This document shows, one piece after another, positions 17,497-27,388 of a stretch of DNA of 64,000 nucleotides. The position numbers were made by a program, and so were the translations under genes. Origin of the DNA: Arthrobacter sp. Bi83 (GTDB lineage: Bacteria > Actinomycetota > Actinomycetes > Actinomycetales > Micrococcaceae); assembly GCF_918698095.1 (NCBI RefSeq), contig NZ_CAKKLY010000011.1, forward strand, positions 1 to 64,000. The letters are read 5' to 3'. Each line of letters begins with the position of its first letter. Position 1 is the first letter of the stretch. Below the pieces are notes generated by a model. That model searched no databases. It saw only the letters and a list, made by a program, of their open reading frames with translations, and was not told the DNA's origin.

Positions 17497-19995
17497 TCAC
17501 TGGTGCATTTCCTCTGTAGCTTCGATGTCGATGATCCGGTGGATGGACAGCACTCGCTCGGTGTCCTTGGCAGGGTCGAAAACCCGGACCCGTCCGCCGG
17601 TTACAGACACCGGAACAACCGTTTCCAGCTTGGCATTCCCCAGGCTGTCCACCACGTTCATGGTCACGCGCTGCTTGAGTCGGATGGCCTTCCGCAGTGT
17701 TTCCAGTCCCAGCTGCGTTGCTTCCTCTCCGCCGTTGAGGGCCGCACTGGAATGGTGGCCGTTGGAGCCTGCCACGGCCGCGCGGCTGCGGAGCACCGCC
17801 AGCTGCGCCGCAATGTCGGCGTCCGGCGGCGCCGTCCGCGGCGCGCTGTACACCGGACGGGCGCCTGCGCCCGCAACCGGTGTGGTGCGGTTAAACCGGA
17901 CGACGGCGGATTCCGGCTCTTCGACGGCGGGCGACAGTCCCAGCCCGCGCAACACCAAAGCGGTCTGCCGGGGCGATGCATGCGACACCAGGACCGTGGG
18001 GGCGATCCGGACCAGGTTCAGGGAGGCCGCCGCGGCTTCACCGGCCAGCTCCAAAAGGGCCGCTTCGTCGTCGCTCTGGATGAAGCTGGCGGCGGCGCCA
18101 ACCCGCAGTTTGCCGTGCCGCTGGGCGGTATCCTCCACGAGGTACTCCAGCGGCTGCGGTACAGCGGTGGCCGAATGCCGGCGGAGAAATTCCAGGATGG
18201 CCGCGGCATCCTGCCCCGAGTCCAGGGCCCGCCGGATGGACTGCACCGAGAAGCGGTAGATGGTGGCCGGGCCCTGTCCCTCGGCATCTGCCATCCGCTG
18301 CAGCTGTTCGCTCAATTCGGGCGTCAGATACCCGGGAGCGACGGCGGTCAGGTCGGCCTGCAGCAGGACGTGGTTGAGCGCGGCAGGCAGGTGTTCGCCG
18401 AGGATGTCCATGGCGTCGTCCGGCGCGTCGGCTGCGATGGCGGCTCCCAGCTGGCTGAGGGCACCGGAACCGACCAGCCCGAGCATCTCCGCCTCTGCCA
18501 GGACTCCCCGGATCAGCGAGCTGAAGCGCCGCGCCATGCGGGGCTGGGACCATTCGGCGCGCTGCAGCACGGCATCGGCGTTAAGGACGGGAGCGGTGCC
18601 ATCGGGCGCTTCGGCCTCGAGCGTCAGCTCCTGCAGTATTTCCAGGATTCGTTTGCGGACAACGGGCGCGTCGGACCGCTGCGCCTCAGCGGACAGTGCG
18701 TTGACTACGGTTCCAGTGGGCGTCCGGTGGTTTGGCGGGCCGGCCGGCGGGCCGCTGGTGGGCTGCCCCACCAGGGACGGAGCCCTTTCGCTGGCCAGCC
18801 ACGCGTTGACAAGCCATAGCCACTGTTCCTGCCGGGGGAGGCTCAGCCATTCCAGCTGGGGCGGCTGCACCCAGCAGGAGCTGTCCACGTCCAGCCGGAC
18901 CAGCCCCGACAGCGCACAGAACTCCAGCAGCACGGCGGCAATATGCTGGTCCACCCGCAACGAGTCGGCAAGCCTGCGCATTTCGCGGATGCCCACTCCG
19001 CCGCTCCGCAGCGTGGCCAGCGGCTGTTCCCTGATCGCGTGGAGCAGCTCTCCGGTAAGCCGCAGGGTTTCGGCGATCGCTCCCAGTGCGGCGTTTCGGC
19101 GTAGGGACCCAGTGGTTGTTCCCAGCGTCGGCCGGGGGGGAGTCAGCGAAAAATCATCAATCACCGCGCCGCCGCGGAGCGACATGCCGACGCTGTGCGG
19201 AAGTTCCACGTGCGCGGCATCCAGCGGCACCAGCAGACCCCGGGCCAGCAGCCAGTCAACAGGCCCGACGTCGGGACCCTCAGCGGTGACGGACGCTTTC
19301 CGCTGCGCCTGGGGGACGGCACCCATGGCCCAGTTGCTGAACCGGGCGAGCAACGCCGTCGTGCGTTCCGGTGCCTCGGCGAGGATGGCACGCAGGGCCT
19401 CCGGGGAGGATGTCCAGTGCTGCAGCGCCAGCGCGGCCTCCATCGGTGTGGTTGCCGGCTGGATTTCGGCGCCGCTGCGGTGCAGTTCGGCCACCAGATG
19501 GACCACGCGCTGGGCGAAGGCGGGCTGCAGCCGGACCAGCTCGGTGTAACTGCGGCCCAGCCCGGCCGGATAGATTCCAACCACGTCCTTCAGGCTGCCC
19601 ACCGGCAGGTAGAACCGTTGCCGGTGCGCGGAGGGGCCGGCGCTGTGAGGGGGCTCGGCCCGGTGGACCAGGGCCAACTCCTGGAGCGAGAGCAGGATCC
19701 GCTCAACGGCGGCCACCGTTGAGCCGGCGATCAGTTTCCTGACGCCCGTGGCCGAGGCGCTGTGCCCGGTATCGGTGTTCGTGCACAGATGAAGGGTCTC
19801 CAGCACCTGCATCTGTGGCCGGTTCAGGCGCTCCAGCGCCCGCTGCACGCTGACCCGTGCGCTCGCGCGTGCTGCCAGGGCCGCAAAATCCGGAACACCG
19901 GGCGAAATCAAATCCGGCCGCGCAGCGAAAAGAGCCCGCAGCGACTCGTCGCTGCGTGCCTCCAGTTCCTTGCTTAGCGCACGAATAAGGGACAT
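17497..19995 (-). CDS. Helicase-associated (Helicase_C_3) domain protein
   Basis: An 832-residue protein without Walker motifs that carries the helicase-associated Helicase_C_3 domain (around residues 500-650, with VLLQADLTAVAPGYLTPELSE cut at its centre: LLQADLTAVAPGYL). The N-terminal half is helical with winged-helix-like segments, and the C-terminal 80 residues (LRKAIRLKQRVTMNVVD and the VFDPAKDTERVLSIHRI end) resemble a WYL-type beta domain. It is conserved next to xpb in Actinobacteria, so it is likely a partner of the helicase in DNA repair; direct function is unknown. It starts the operon and is read toward xpb. Confidence 0.82.
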   Translation of the reverse strand: MSLIRALSKELEARSDESLRALFAARPDLISPGVPDFAALAARASARVSVQRALERLNRPQMQVLETLHLCTNTDTGHSASATGVRKLIAGSTVAAVERILLSLQELALVHRAEPPHSAGPSAHRQRFYLPVGSLKDVVGIYPAGLGRSYTELVRLQPAFAQRVVHLVAELHRSGAEIQPATTPMEAALALQHWTSSPEALRAILAEAPERTTALLARFSNWAMGAVPQAQRKASVTAEGPDVGPVDWLLARGLLVPLDAAHVELPHSVGMSLRGGAVIDDFSLTPPRPTLGTTTGSLRRNAALGAIAETLRLTGELLHAIREQPLATLRSGGVGIREMRRLADSLRVDQHIAAVLLEFCALSGLVRLDVDSSCWVQPPQLEWLSLPRQEQWLWLVNAWLASERAPSLVGQPTSGPPAGPPNHRTPTGTVVNALSAEAQRSDAPVVRKRILEILQELTLEAEAPDGTAPVLNADAVLQRAEWSQPRMARRFSSLIRGVLAEAEMLGLVGSGALSQLGAAIAADAPDDAMDILGEHLPAALNHVLLQADLTAVAPGYLTPELSEQLQRMADAEGQGPATIYRFSVQSIRRALDSGQDAAAILEFLRRHSATAVPQPLEYLVEDTAQRHGKLRVGAAASFIQSDDEAALLELAGEAAAASLNLVRIAPTVLVSHASPRQTALVLRGLGLSPAVEEPESAVVRFNRTTPVAGAGARPVYSAPRTAPPDADIAAQLAVLRSRAAVAGSNGHHSSAALNGGEEATQLGLETLRKAIRLKQRVTMNVVDSLGNAKLETVVPVSVTGGRVRVFDPAKDTERVLSIHRIIDIEATEEMHQ

Positions 19996-20005
19996 CAGTC
20001 CAACG

Positions 20006-20239
20006 TTACCGCCAGCCGCCGTTTCCTGCCCGGCGGCGGGCGGTAACTCCGTCGATCACCAGGACGAACATCAGGACGAAGGCCACCGGAAGTCCGTAAA
20101 GGGCGGCGGAAGTTATCCAGGGAGGGGCCGGCTGGCCGCCAAACGCCAACGCCATCACCATTCCCACGGCGGCCACGGAAAGCACTGCCAGGACCGCTGC
20201 GGCGATCATCAGGGGACGCCGGAAACGCGTGGGTATCAT
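20006..20239 (-). CDS. Small two-helix membrane protein, unknown function
   Basis: A 77-residue protein with two hydrophobic segments (LMIAAAVLAVLSVAAVGMVMAL and AALYGLPVAFVLMFVLVI) and a basic C-terminus. The open frame extends to 20317, but the first 26 residues are Arg-rich and lack membrane character; ATG at 20239 is therefore taken. It lies 10 bases upstream of the Helicase_C_3 gene on the same strand, so it may be the first gene of that operon. No family recognised. Confidence 0.6.
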   Translation of the reverse strand: MIPTRFRRPLMIAAAVLAVLSVAAVGMVMALAFGGQPAPPWITSAALYGLPVAFVLMFVLVIDGVTARRRAGNGGWR

Positions 20240-20424
20240 GCACGTAACGCTAACAGTCCGGCCGCGGCCGCGCCTCAAAGCAGGAATCCCAAGCCAGTCA
20301 GGATAACCTTGAGGCAACAGACCAACATGGACCAGGCAGTCACACCCTGAACCCGCACATCCGTGCGGATGCGCTGATGGCCGGACATGTCTTATATAAC
20401 GCCAGAACGAAGAAGGTTGATTAC

Positions 20425-20808
20425 GTGCCTACCGGCAAAGTCAAGTGGTATGACAAGGACAAGGGATTCGGATTCCTCGCAGGCGAGGACGGGCAGGAAG
20501 TGTTCCTGCCCAAGTCGGCGCTTCCCGAGGGCGTCACCGAACTGAAGGCCGGCACCCGTGTGGAGTTCGGCGTGGCCGACGGCCGCAAGGGCGCCCAGGC
20601 CCTCGGCCTGCGCGTCCTGGACAAGACGCCGTCCATCGCCAAGGCCAAGCGCCCCAGCGCCAGGGATCTCGCGCCGCTCGTTCAGGACCTCGTCACAGTG
20701 CTGGATAACCTGTCCGGAACCCTTTCTGCGGGCAAATACCCGGAGGGCAACAAGGGCAAGGCCATCGCGGCCGCCCTGCGCAAGGTTGCCGACGAGCTGG
20801 ACGCTTAG
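20425..20808 (+). CDS. Cold-shock protein with C-terminal extension
   Basis: A 127-residue protein: an N-terminal cold-shock domain (1-65; GKVKWYDKDKGFGFLAGEDGQ with RNP1 GFGFLA and RNP2-like EVFLPKSAL) and a 60-residue helical extension (LAPLVQDLVTVLDNLSGTL to ALRKVADELDA) characteristic of an actinobacterial Csp subgroup. GTG at 20425 follows AGAAGG (20411-20416) at good spacing; the frame opens at 20377 without a ribosome binding site. It probably binds nucleic acid. The DUF3027 gene follows after 8 bases, so the two form an operon. Confidence 0.92.
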   Translation: MPTGKVKWYDKDKGFGFLAGEDGQEVFLPKSALPEGVTELKAGTRVEFGVADGRKGAQALGLRVLDKTPSIAKAKRPSARDLAPLVQDLVTVLDNLSGTLSAGKYPEGNKGKAIAAALRKVADELDA

Positions 20809-20816
20809 GCATCCAC

Positions 20817-21410
20817 ATGAACCCGGAACCTGAACAGGGCGAATCCAAGGTGGAGCCAAAGGCGCCCAAGCGTCGCGCCGGCGTCCCCGCATGGCGCACC
20901 GGTAAGCCGGATGCCGTGCTGGCCGCTGCCGTGGACCTTGCACGGACCGCCATCGAAGGCATCGCGAAGGCATCCGAAATCGGCGAACACCTGGCGGCGC
21001 GCACCGAGGGCGACCGCCTTGTGACGCATCTCTTCGAGTCGCGGCTGCCCGGGTACCTCGGCTGGCAGTGGTATGCCGTGCTGACGCGGAACTCGCGGTC
21101 AAAGGTGATCACAGTGAATGAGCTGGGCTTGTTGCCCTCCGAGGATTCAATCCTGGCCCCGGAATGGGTTCCGTGGGCCGAGCGGGTACGTCCCGAGGAC
21201 GCCCGCGAGGACGAGGCATCTGAAGAGGGCGCGCCCCAGGACGAGACTGCCCGCGAGGCGGATTCCGCGGACGGCCCTGCCGCATCTCCGGAGGATGAAC
21301 CTGCCGAGGCTAACGGTGGGAATTCTGCGGAGGCTTCCGAGGCCGACCCGGACGACGCACCCACAGACGCCGAAGCCGGCTACGACGCCGAGAGCCGCGG
21401 ACGGGGCTGA
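20817..21410 (+). CDS. DUF3027 domain protein
   Basis: A 197-residue protein. Residues 25-125 match DUF3027: DAVLAAAVDLARTAIEGIA, then VTHLFESRLPGYLGWQWYAVLTR, KVITVNELGLLP and LAPEWVPWAERVRPED. The remaining 70 residues are a very acidic low-complexity tail (Glu/Asp/Ala/Ser). Family members are often longer with further sequence after the WVPW motif, so this is a short form. The function of DUF3027 is not known. It is cotranscribed with the upstream cold-shock gene. Confidence 0.85.
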   Translation: MNPEPEQGESKVEPKAPKRRAGVPAWRTGKPDAVLAAAVDLARTAIEGIAKASEIGEHLAARTEGDRLVTHLFESRLPGYLGWQWYAVLTRNSRSKVITVNELGLLPSEDSILAPEWVPWAERVRPEDAREDEASEEGAPQDETAREADSADGPAASPEDEPAEANGGNSAEASEADPDDAPTDAEAGYDAESRGRG

Positions 21411-21456
21411 TCGCACAGTTGGGATCATCCGGGACTGAGTACTCCGAAGGCAGGCA

Positions 21457-22827
21457 ATGATGTCCACCTTCAGATCCCTGCATATCCTCAACTACCGCAT
21501 CTGGTTCGTCGGCGCCCTCGTCTCCAACATCGGGACCTGGATGCAGCGGACCGCCCAGGACTGGCTCGTCTTTGACCATCTGACAGCCCATGACGCCGGC
21601 GCGATGGGTGTAACCATGGCGCTCCAGCTTGGTCCCCAGCTGTTCCTGGCGCCCGTGGCAGGGCTCGTCGCCGACCGGTACAACCGCAAGCAGCTGCTGG
21701 TCGTGACCCAGTCCGTCATGGCCTTGCTAAGTGCCGGCCTCGGCATCCTGGTGGTGCTGGGGGCGGCACAGCTCTGGCACGTCTACGCGTTCGCGCTCAT
21801 GCTGGGAATGGTCTCCGCGCTGGACGCGCCCGTCCGCCAGACGTTCGTGTCCGAGCTGGTCAGGGACGACCTCCTGCCGAACGCCGTTGCATTGAACAGC
21901 GCCTCGTTCAATGCAGCCCGCATGATTGGCCCGGCCGTTGCCGGCATCCTGACAGTGGCGGTGGGGCCTGGATGGGTGTTCCTGATCAACACCTTCACCT
22001 TCCTTGCGCTGCTGGCCAGCCTGGCAAAAATCCCGACGGCGTCGCTCAGGTCCCTGCCCCGCGCCGGGGCCGGCAAAGGCCGGATCCGCGAGGGGCTGCG
22101 CTACGTGCGTTTCCGTCCTGACATCGTGGTGGTCCTGGTGGCCATCTTCATCGTGGGAACGCTGGGACTCAACTTCGTCCTGTTCATCGCTGCGATGGTT
22201 GGCACCGAATTCGGCCTGGACGCCAGCGCCTTCGGCCTCATGAACTCCATCATGGCCATCGGCTCGGTGGCAGGTGCCCTGCTGTCCGCCCGGCGCAGCA
22301 GGCCCAGGCTACGCATCATCTTCGGTGCTGCCGCCGCCTTCGGGGTCACGTCCGGGCTCGCCGCCCTCGCCCCGAGCTACTTCTGGTTCGGAGTTGCGCT
22401 GGTGCCCGTCGGGCTTTTCGCCCTGACCATGCTCACCAGCGCGAATGGCTATGTGCAGACCACCACGGACCCTGTGATGAGGGGACGCGTCATGGCCCTG
22501 TACATGGCGATCTTCATGGGCGGCACCCCCATCGGCGCACCGCTGGTGGGCTGGGTGGCCAACGTCGCCGGGGCCCGCTGGTCGCTGGCGGTGGCGGCGG
22601 CCTCCGGCCTGCTGGCGGCCGCGATCGGACTGGTGTGGATCATCCGCACCAGAATGCTGCGGATCCGTGTGAGCCGGCAGCCCCGCGGGCTGCCACAGAT
22701 CCGGCTCGTCTCGCTGAACCAGGCCGGTCGCCCGACAGCCCGGACCGGCACTCAGACCGGTGAAGGTGGCGGAACGGCGGACGGCGCCGCCCGGGATACA
22801 AGCCCGGACGACGCCGTAGAACGCTGA
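21457..22827 (+). CDS. MFS transporter, EntS/MFS_3 type exporter
   Basis: A 456-residue major facilitator with about 12 membrane helices between residues 15 and 410 and a hydrophilic Gly/Thr-rich tail. The N-terminal pattern FRSLHILNYRIWFVGALVSNIGTWMQ, the motif-A-like GLVADRYNRKQLLVVTQ and the helix-4/5 segment SALDAPVRQTFVSELV are typical of the MFS_3 group that includes enterobactin exporter EntS, but substrates in this group vary widely (drugs, siderophores). Two consecutive ATG codons start the frame. It converges on serC with 30 bases between stops. Confidence 0.85.
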   Translation: MMSTFRSLHILNYRIWFVGALVSNIGTWMQRTAQDWLVFDHLTAHDAGAMGVTMALQLGPQLFLAPVAGLVADRYNRKQLLVVTQSVMALLSAGLGILVVLGAAQLWHVYAFALMLGMVSALDAPVRQTFVSELVRDDLLPNAVALNSASFNAARMIGPAVAGILTVAVGPGWVFLINTFTFLALLASLAKIPTASLRSLPRAGAGKGRIREGLRYVRFRPDIVVVLVAIFIVGTLGLNFVLFIAAMVGTEFGLDASAFGLMNSIMAIGSVAGALLSARRSRPRLRIIFGAAAAFGVTSGLAALAPSYFWFGVALVPVGLFALTMLTSANGYVQTTTDPVMRGRVMALYMAIFMGGTPIGAPLVGWVANVAGARWSLAVAAASGLLAAAIGLVWIIRTRMLRIRVSRQPRGLPQIRLVSLNQAGRPTARTGTQTGEGGGTADGAARDTSPDDAVER

Positions 22828-22857
22828 CGCTGTAAGCGTCACCGCGGTCTGGGGAGA

Positions 22858-24051
<1,194 letters not shown>

Positions 24052-24329
24052 TCATGTCTGCCATGAAGGCCCCTTTTATTCTGCCCGAAGCCCGGAAATC
24101 CCGGGAAACGCTGCCGTCATAGTCCGGTCATTGAAACCGGTCGCCCGCTTCGTCCGAATTATCCGGAGTAATTCAAAATAGGCTAAGCTTTCACTGGACG
24201 TACGGGCGGAGAGCCGGTGTTGCTCCGTCGTCGAATTGCGGCCGCGGCAGCTTGACGCCGGGCCGCTGTGCGGTGGGCCCGCGGTACGGTGGGACGGACA
24301 CAAGTACTGTGCTCGAGGAGCTGAGCTGA

Positions 24330-25025
24330 ATGACGGATCTGATCGATACCACGGAGATGTATCTTCGGACCATTTTGGAGCTTGAAGAAGAGAACATCGT
24401 GGCGCTGCGAGCCCGCATCGCCGAACGCCTCCGCCATTCGGGCCCTACCGTCTCCCAGACCGTCGGCAGGATGGAACGGGACGGGCTCGTGGTAGTGTCC
24501 GGCGACCGTCACCTGGAGCTGACAGAAACAGGCCGCAAACGGGCCACGGAGGTCATGCGCAAGCACCGCCTGGCCGAGCGGCTGCTCGCCGACGTCATCG
24601 GCCTCGACTGGGCCTACGTCCACGACGAGGCCTGCCGGTGGGAGCACGTGATGAGCGAACGCGTGGAGCGCAGGATCTTTGAAATGCTTGGCCACCCCAC
24701 CGAATCGCCCTACGGCAACCCGATTCCTGGGCTGGCTGCGCTCGGCGGCGAGCCTTCGCTGGCCTTCACCGACGGCGTGATGAACCTGCTGGACGCCATG
24801 CCCGGCTACGGTCCGGATTCGCGCGTTACCGTCAGCCGGCTGGCAGAACCCATCCAGGTGGAGCCGGAGCTGCTGGTCCAGCTCGATGAAGGCGGGATCC
24901 GCCCCGGTGCCGCCGTTTCCCTCGAACGCGTGGGGGAGTACATCTCGGTCCGTGTGCCGGGGATCGAAGGCGCCCTCGAACTGCCGCCGGAAGTCGCCGC
25001 CCACGTGTTTGTCCGTGTCAGCTGA
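24330..25025 (+). CDS. Iron-dependent repressor, DtxR/IdeR family
   Basis: A 231-residue metal-dependent repressor. The N-terminal winged helix ([33 protein letters not shown]) is followed by the dimerisation and metal domain with [14 protein letters not shown] and the ligand cluster [12 protein letters not shown] (Cys, Glu, His as in DtxR), and a C-terminal SH3-like domain (about 150-228). Met10 of the ancillary metal site is retained. With iron it should repress iron-uptake genes; the box upstream of the siderophore-interacting gene at 6.2 kb is a likely target. A weak half-match (TAGGCTAAGC, about 24180) lies in its own upstream region. Confidence 0.93.
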   Translation: MTDLIDTTEMYLRTILELEEENIVALRARIAERLRHSGPTVSQTVGRMERDGLVVVSGDRHLELTETGRKRATEVMRKHRLAERLLADVIGLDWAYVHDEACRWEHVMSERVERRIFEMLGHPTESPYGNPIPGLAALGGEPSLAFTDGVMNLLDAMPGYGPDSRVTVSRLAEPIQVEPELLVQLDEGGIRPGAAVSLERVGEYISVRVPGIEGALELPPEVAAHVFVRVS

Positions 25026-25077
25026 CGTGCTGGCCCGTGATTTGTCTGACATCAGGTGGCAGGATGCCCTACGACTT

Positions 25078-25106
25078 TTGCACAGCTTAGATAACGGAAT
25101 TATTAC
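25078..25106 (+). promoter_or_regulatory. Candidate promoter for the first c-di-AMP leader
   Basis: TTGCAC (25078-25083), 17 bases, then TATTAC (25101-25106) forms a reasonable sigma-A-type promoter about 70 bases before the riboswitch. A T/A-rich stretch follows. This is the only AT-rich patch in the interval. Confidence 0.5.
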
Positions 25107-25175
25107 TGCCCACTTTAATCACTTATAGTTAAACAGCAGCGCCGATACTAAAGCGTTACCTGATCTGGAGCCGAA

Positions 25176-25388
25176 CTCTGCCAGCGGATCAGTCGCACGA
25201 GTCACCTTCTGGCAGAGGCGGGGGAACCACAACCGGCCGTTGAAAAACGGCCTTGGGGTGAAGTCCGCAGCAGCAAGCCACTTTCCGCAGATGGAATCTC
25301 CCGGGATACCCCTGTGCCGAAACGCTTGTCACGGCGGACCGGGTCGATGATCTCTCTGACCCGAATCCGACAGCTAACTTCGCAGGCT
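25176..25388 (+). ncRNA. Cyclic di-AMP riboswitch (ydaO/yuaA type) 1
   Basis: The leader matches the ydaO-type aptamer: CTCTGCCA pairing with TGGCAGAG, then the conserved GCGGGGGAACCA, an inner hairpin (CGGCCGTTgaaaAACGGCC) followed by TTGGGGTGAAGTCC, and the 3' core ACCCGAATCCGACAGCTAAC with TTCGCAGGC. This class binds cyclic di-AMP and in Gram-positive bacteria usually turns off genes for cell-wall hydrolases and potassium transport. It sits 20 bases upstream of the M23 peptidase start. The motif is read from the sequence; ligand binding is inferred from the class. Confidence 0.9.
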
Positions 25389-25407
25389 ATCCAGAGAGGA
25401 ACACTTC

Positions 25408-26229
25408 TTGACCATGCAGAATGCCCGGGGCCGCCGCCGCGCGGCCGGCCCCGCTGCGGAGCCGCGCGCCGCCGAAGTCTTCGCAGGGGAGCGTCCGCGG
25501 GATGCGCAGCGCGAAGCACGGAGGCACCGCAGTCCGTTCCGCCAGGTCACCGACTTCGCAGCCGCAAGCGGAGTGGGCCAGAAGGCCGGAGTCGCACTAG
25601 CTGCCACAGGCCTCCTGCTGACAGTCACGGTTCCTGCAACCAGTCCGGTCATGGCCACCGCTGACCAGGGCGGGGCCGCGGCGCTGTCCTCCCGTGTCCA
25701 GCCGCAGGTGTCCGCTGAGGCGGCCGCAAAGATCGACTTCAGCCGAACGTCCGTCTCCACCCAGGGTGACCCGGACAGCAAGCTCAAGCAGCTCCTCAGT
25801 GCACAGTCGGCCGGCAGCATCACCCGCGCCGCCTCGGCGGGCAGCCTTGGTGCGCCCCTGACCACCATGGTCAAATCGTCTCCGTTCGGATACCGCGTCA
25901 GCCCGATCACCGGGGGCTCCGGGGAATTTCACCGGGGCCAGGACTTTGCCGCCGAGTGCGGAACCCAGGTGTTCGCCGCGGCCAGCGGCACGGTCACCTT
26001 CGCCGGTTGGCACCCCTACGGGGGCGGCAACAGGGTTGTGATCAACCACGGCAACGGCCTCGAGACCACGTATAACCACCTGTCCTCTTCGAGTGTCCGC
26101 GTCGGCCAGAAGGTCAACCGCGGTGACGTAATCGCTCTCAGCGGGACCACCGGCGCCTCGACGGGCTGCCACCTCCACTTCGAGGTGATGGTCAACGGAG
26201 AAGTCGTTGACCCTCTGGGCTGGCTTTAA
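25408..26229 (+). CDS. M23-family metallopeptidase, secreted
   Basis: A 273-residue secreted peptidoglycan endopeptidase. After an Arg/Ala-rich N-terminal stretch of about 55 residues comes a signal-like hydrophobic segment (VGQKAGVALAATGLLLTVTVPA), a spacer, then the M23 LytM domain (about 150-273). Zinc ligands are His and Asp in FHRGQDFAAECG and the second His of HLHFEVMVNGEVVDP; AASGTVTFAGWHPYGGGN is typical. TTG at 25408 is preferred: AGAGAGGA lies 7 bases upstream, while ATG at 25414 would be 13 away. Expression is predicted to be controlled by the c-di-AMP riboswitch in front. Confidence 0.92.
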   Translation: MTMQNARGRRRAAGPAAEPRAAEVFAGERPRDAQREARRHRSPFRQVTDFAAASGVGQKAGVALAATGLLLTVTVPATSPVMATADQGGAAALSSRVQPQVSAEAAAKIDFSRTSVSTQGDPDSKLKQLLSAQSAGSITRAASAGSLGAPLTTMVKSSPFGYRVSPITGGSGEFHRGQDFAAECGTQVFAAASGTVTFAGWHPYGGGNRVVINHGNGLETTYNHLSSSSVRVGQKVNRGDVIALSGTTGASTGCHLHFEVMVNGEVVDPLGWL

Positions 26230-26316
26230 GTAAAACCGATGGAGAACTCTCGCATTCTTGTGACATGCCGTGACCTGAATGTGACATTCGCTCCGAACTG
26301 CTGTACCGTCTAAACC

Positions 26317-26341
26317 GCGTCAACTTTTCCGAAGTTGACGC
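26317..26341 (+). other. Perfect 10-bp hairpin between M23 gene and second riboswitch
   Basis: GCGTCAACTT-ttccg-AAGTTGACGC lies 88 bases after the M23 stop and 20 bases before the second riboswitch, followed by only a short T run (ctttg). It may terminate the M23 transcript or belong to the start of the next leader. Confidence 0.5.
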
Positions 26342-26360
26342 CTTTGAGTGGATTGCCTAA

Positions 26361-26524
26361 CTCTGCCACCGCTCAAGGTCCGTTCGCATGACATCGTCTG
26401 GCAGGGGCGGGGGAACCAATTTTGGTCTTCGCAAGAAGGCCTTGGGGTTAAGTCGCAAAGCTTCCCAGGAAGCGGCGCGGCCGGGTGACTCCCATCCGAA
26501 TCCGACAGCTCACCTCGTAGGCAT
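26361..26524 (+). ncRNA. Cyclic di-AMP riboswitch (ydaO/yuaA type) 2
   Basis: A second ydaO-type aptamer with the same landmarks as the first: CTCTGCCA pairing with TGGCAGGG, GCGGGGGAACCA, a hairpin leading to CTTGGGGTTAAGTCGC, and the 3' core ATCCGAATCCGACAGCTCAC with CTCGTAGGC. It is shorter than copy 1 (about 165 versus 213 bases) because the variable stem after TTAAGTCGC is reduced. It ends about 15 bases before the start of the NlpC/P60 gene, overlapping the spacer to its ribosome binding site. Confidence 0.9.
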
Positions 26525-26541
26525 TGGGAGAGGCTACCTTC

Positions 26542-27288
26542 GTGTCTTCACGCCACAATTCTGCGCGCCACCGTGCGCAAACGGTTCGTACGAACCCGTT
26601 GGACTCAGTGTCCAAGGCAGTAAGCGCCAATGCCGGCACAGTAGGTCGCCAGGCAGCTGTTATCGCAGCTGCTTCAGGGCTCATCCTGAGCATTGGCATG
26701 CCGGCTAACGCAGCCGACACCAACATCGGTGTTTCCGCCTCCACGGAGTCCGGATCCCAGGCCACGCAGCTTGCTGTGACCGCCGCACCAACCGCAACTG
26801 TCTCCTTCGAGCGTCCTGCCGTCACCACCGAGGCAGCGCCGGTCATCGAGACTCTGGCCGCGCAGTCCAGCGACGACGCGGCCAATGGTGCGACTGATAC
26901 TGCCGAAACCGTTACTGCCAAGGCGAGCAAGCTGGTGGATGCCGCAGGCTCCGCCGCCGCAACGTCAGGGCTGGCGGCCATTGCCTACACCGGTATCGGC
27001 CACCCGTACGTCTGGGGTGGCACCACTCCTAACGGCTGGGACTGCTCCGGCTTCACCCAGTGGGTTTACGCGCAGGCAGGCATCAGCATTCCCCGCGTCA
27101 ACGCCTGGACTGCAATGAAGCCCACCTCGACACCCGCTCCGGGCGACCTGGTCATGCAGAACGGCGGCGCCCACGTGGGCATCTACGTTGGCAACGGCAT
27201 GATGATCAGCGCCCTGAACCCTTCGGATGGAACGATCCTGCACGCTGCGTCCGCCACGGGCACGTCCTCCTTCTTCACCCTTCGCTAA
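26542..27288 (+). CDS. NlpC/P60 family peptidoglycan hydrolase, secreted
   Basis: A 248-residue secreted cysteine peptidase, probably a D-Glu-(meso-DAP or Lys) endopeptidase cutting stem peptides. An extended N-terminus is followed by a hydrophobic export segment (RQAAVIAAASGLILSIGMPANAA), a Thr/Ala/Val linker, and the NlpC/P60 domain (about 140-248) with PYVWGGTTPNGWDCSGF (catalytic Cys), GGAHVGIYVG (catalytic His) and a final ATGTSSFFTLR. GTG at 26542 is chosen because GGGAGAGG is 9 bases upstream; an earlier in-frame TTG at 26524 lies inside the riboswitch end. Confidence 0.92.
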   Translation: MSSRHNSARHRAQTVRTNPLDSVSKAVSANAGTVGRQAAVIAAASGLILSIGMPANAADTNIGVSASTESGSQATQLAVTAAPTATVSFERPAVTTEAAPVIETLAAQSSDDAANGATDTAETVTAKASKLVDAAGSAAATSGLAAIAYTGIGHPYVWGGTTPNGWDCSGFTQWVYAQAGISIPRVNAWTAMKPTSTPAPGDLVMQNGGAHVGIYVGNGMMISALNPSDGTILHAASATGTSSFFTLR

Positions 27289-27301
27289 AAATCCCGTTCG
27301 G

Positions 27302-27336
27302 GACGCGCCGGCTTACCCCCAAGATGCCGGCGCGTC
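27302..27336 (+). other. Hairpin between the two NlpC/P60 genes
   Basis: An 11-bp perfect stem GACGCGCCGGC / GCCGGCGCGTC with a 13-base loop, not followed by a T-tract. It could partly terminate or stabilise the transcript and so set the ratio of the two hydrolases. Confidence 0.5.
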
Positions 27337-27388
27337 GCTAAGCCACGTCCTGCTACCGCGGTCCGTGGAACACGAAAGAGAGAAACTT

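Noticed and set aside
24177..24194. Second IdeR box between serC and the DtxR-family gene
   Set aside because: Only about 12 of 19 consensus positions match and there is no dyad, so it is not annotated.
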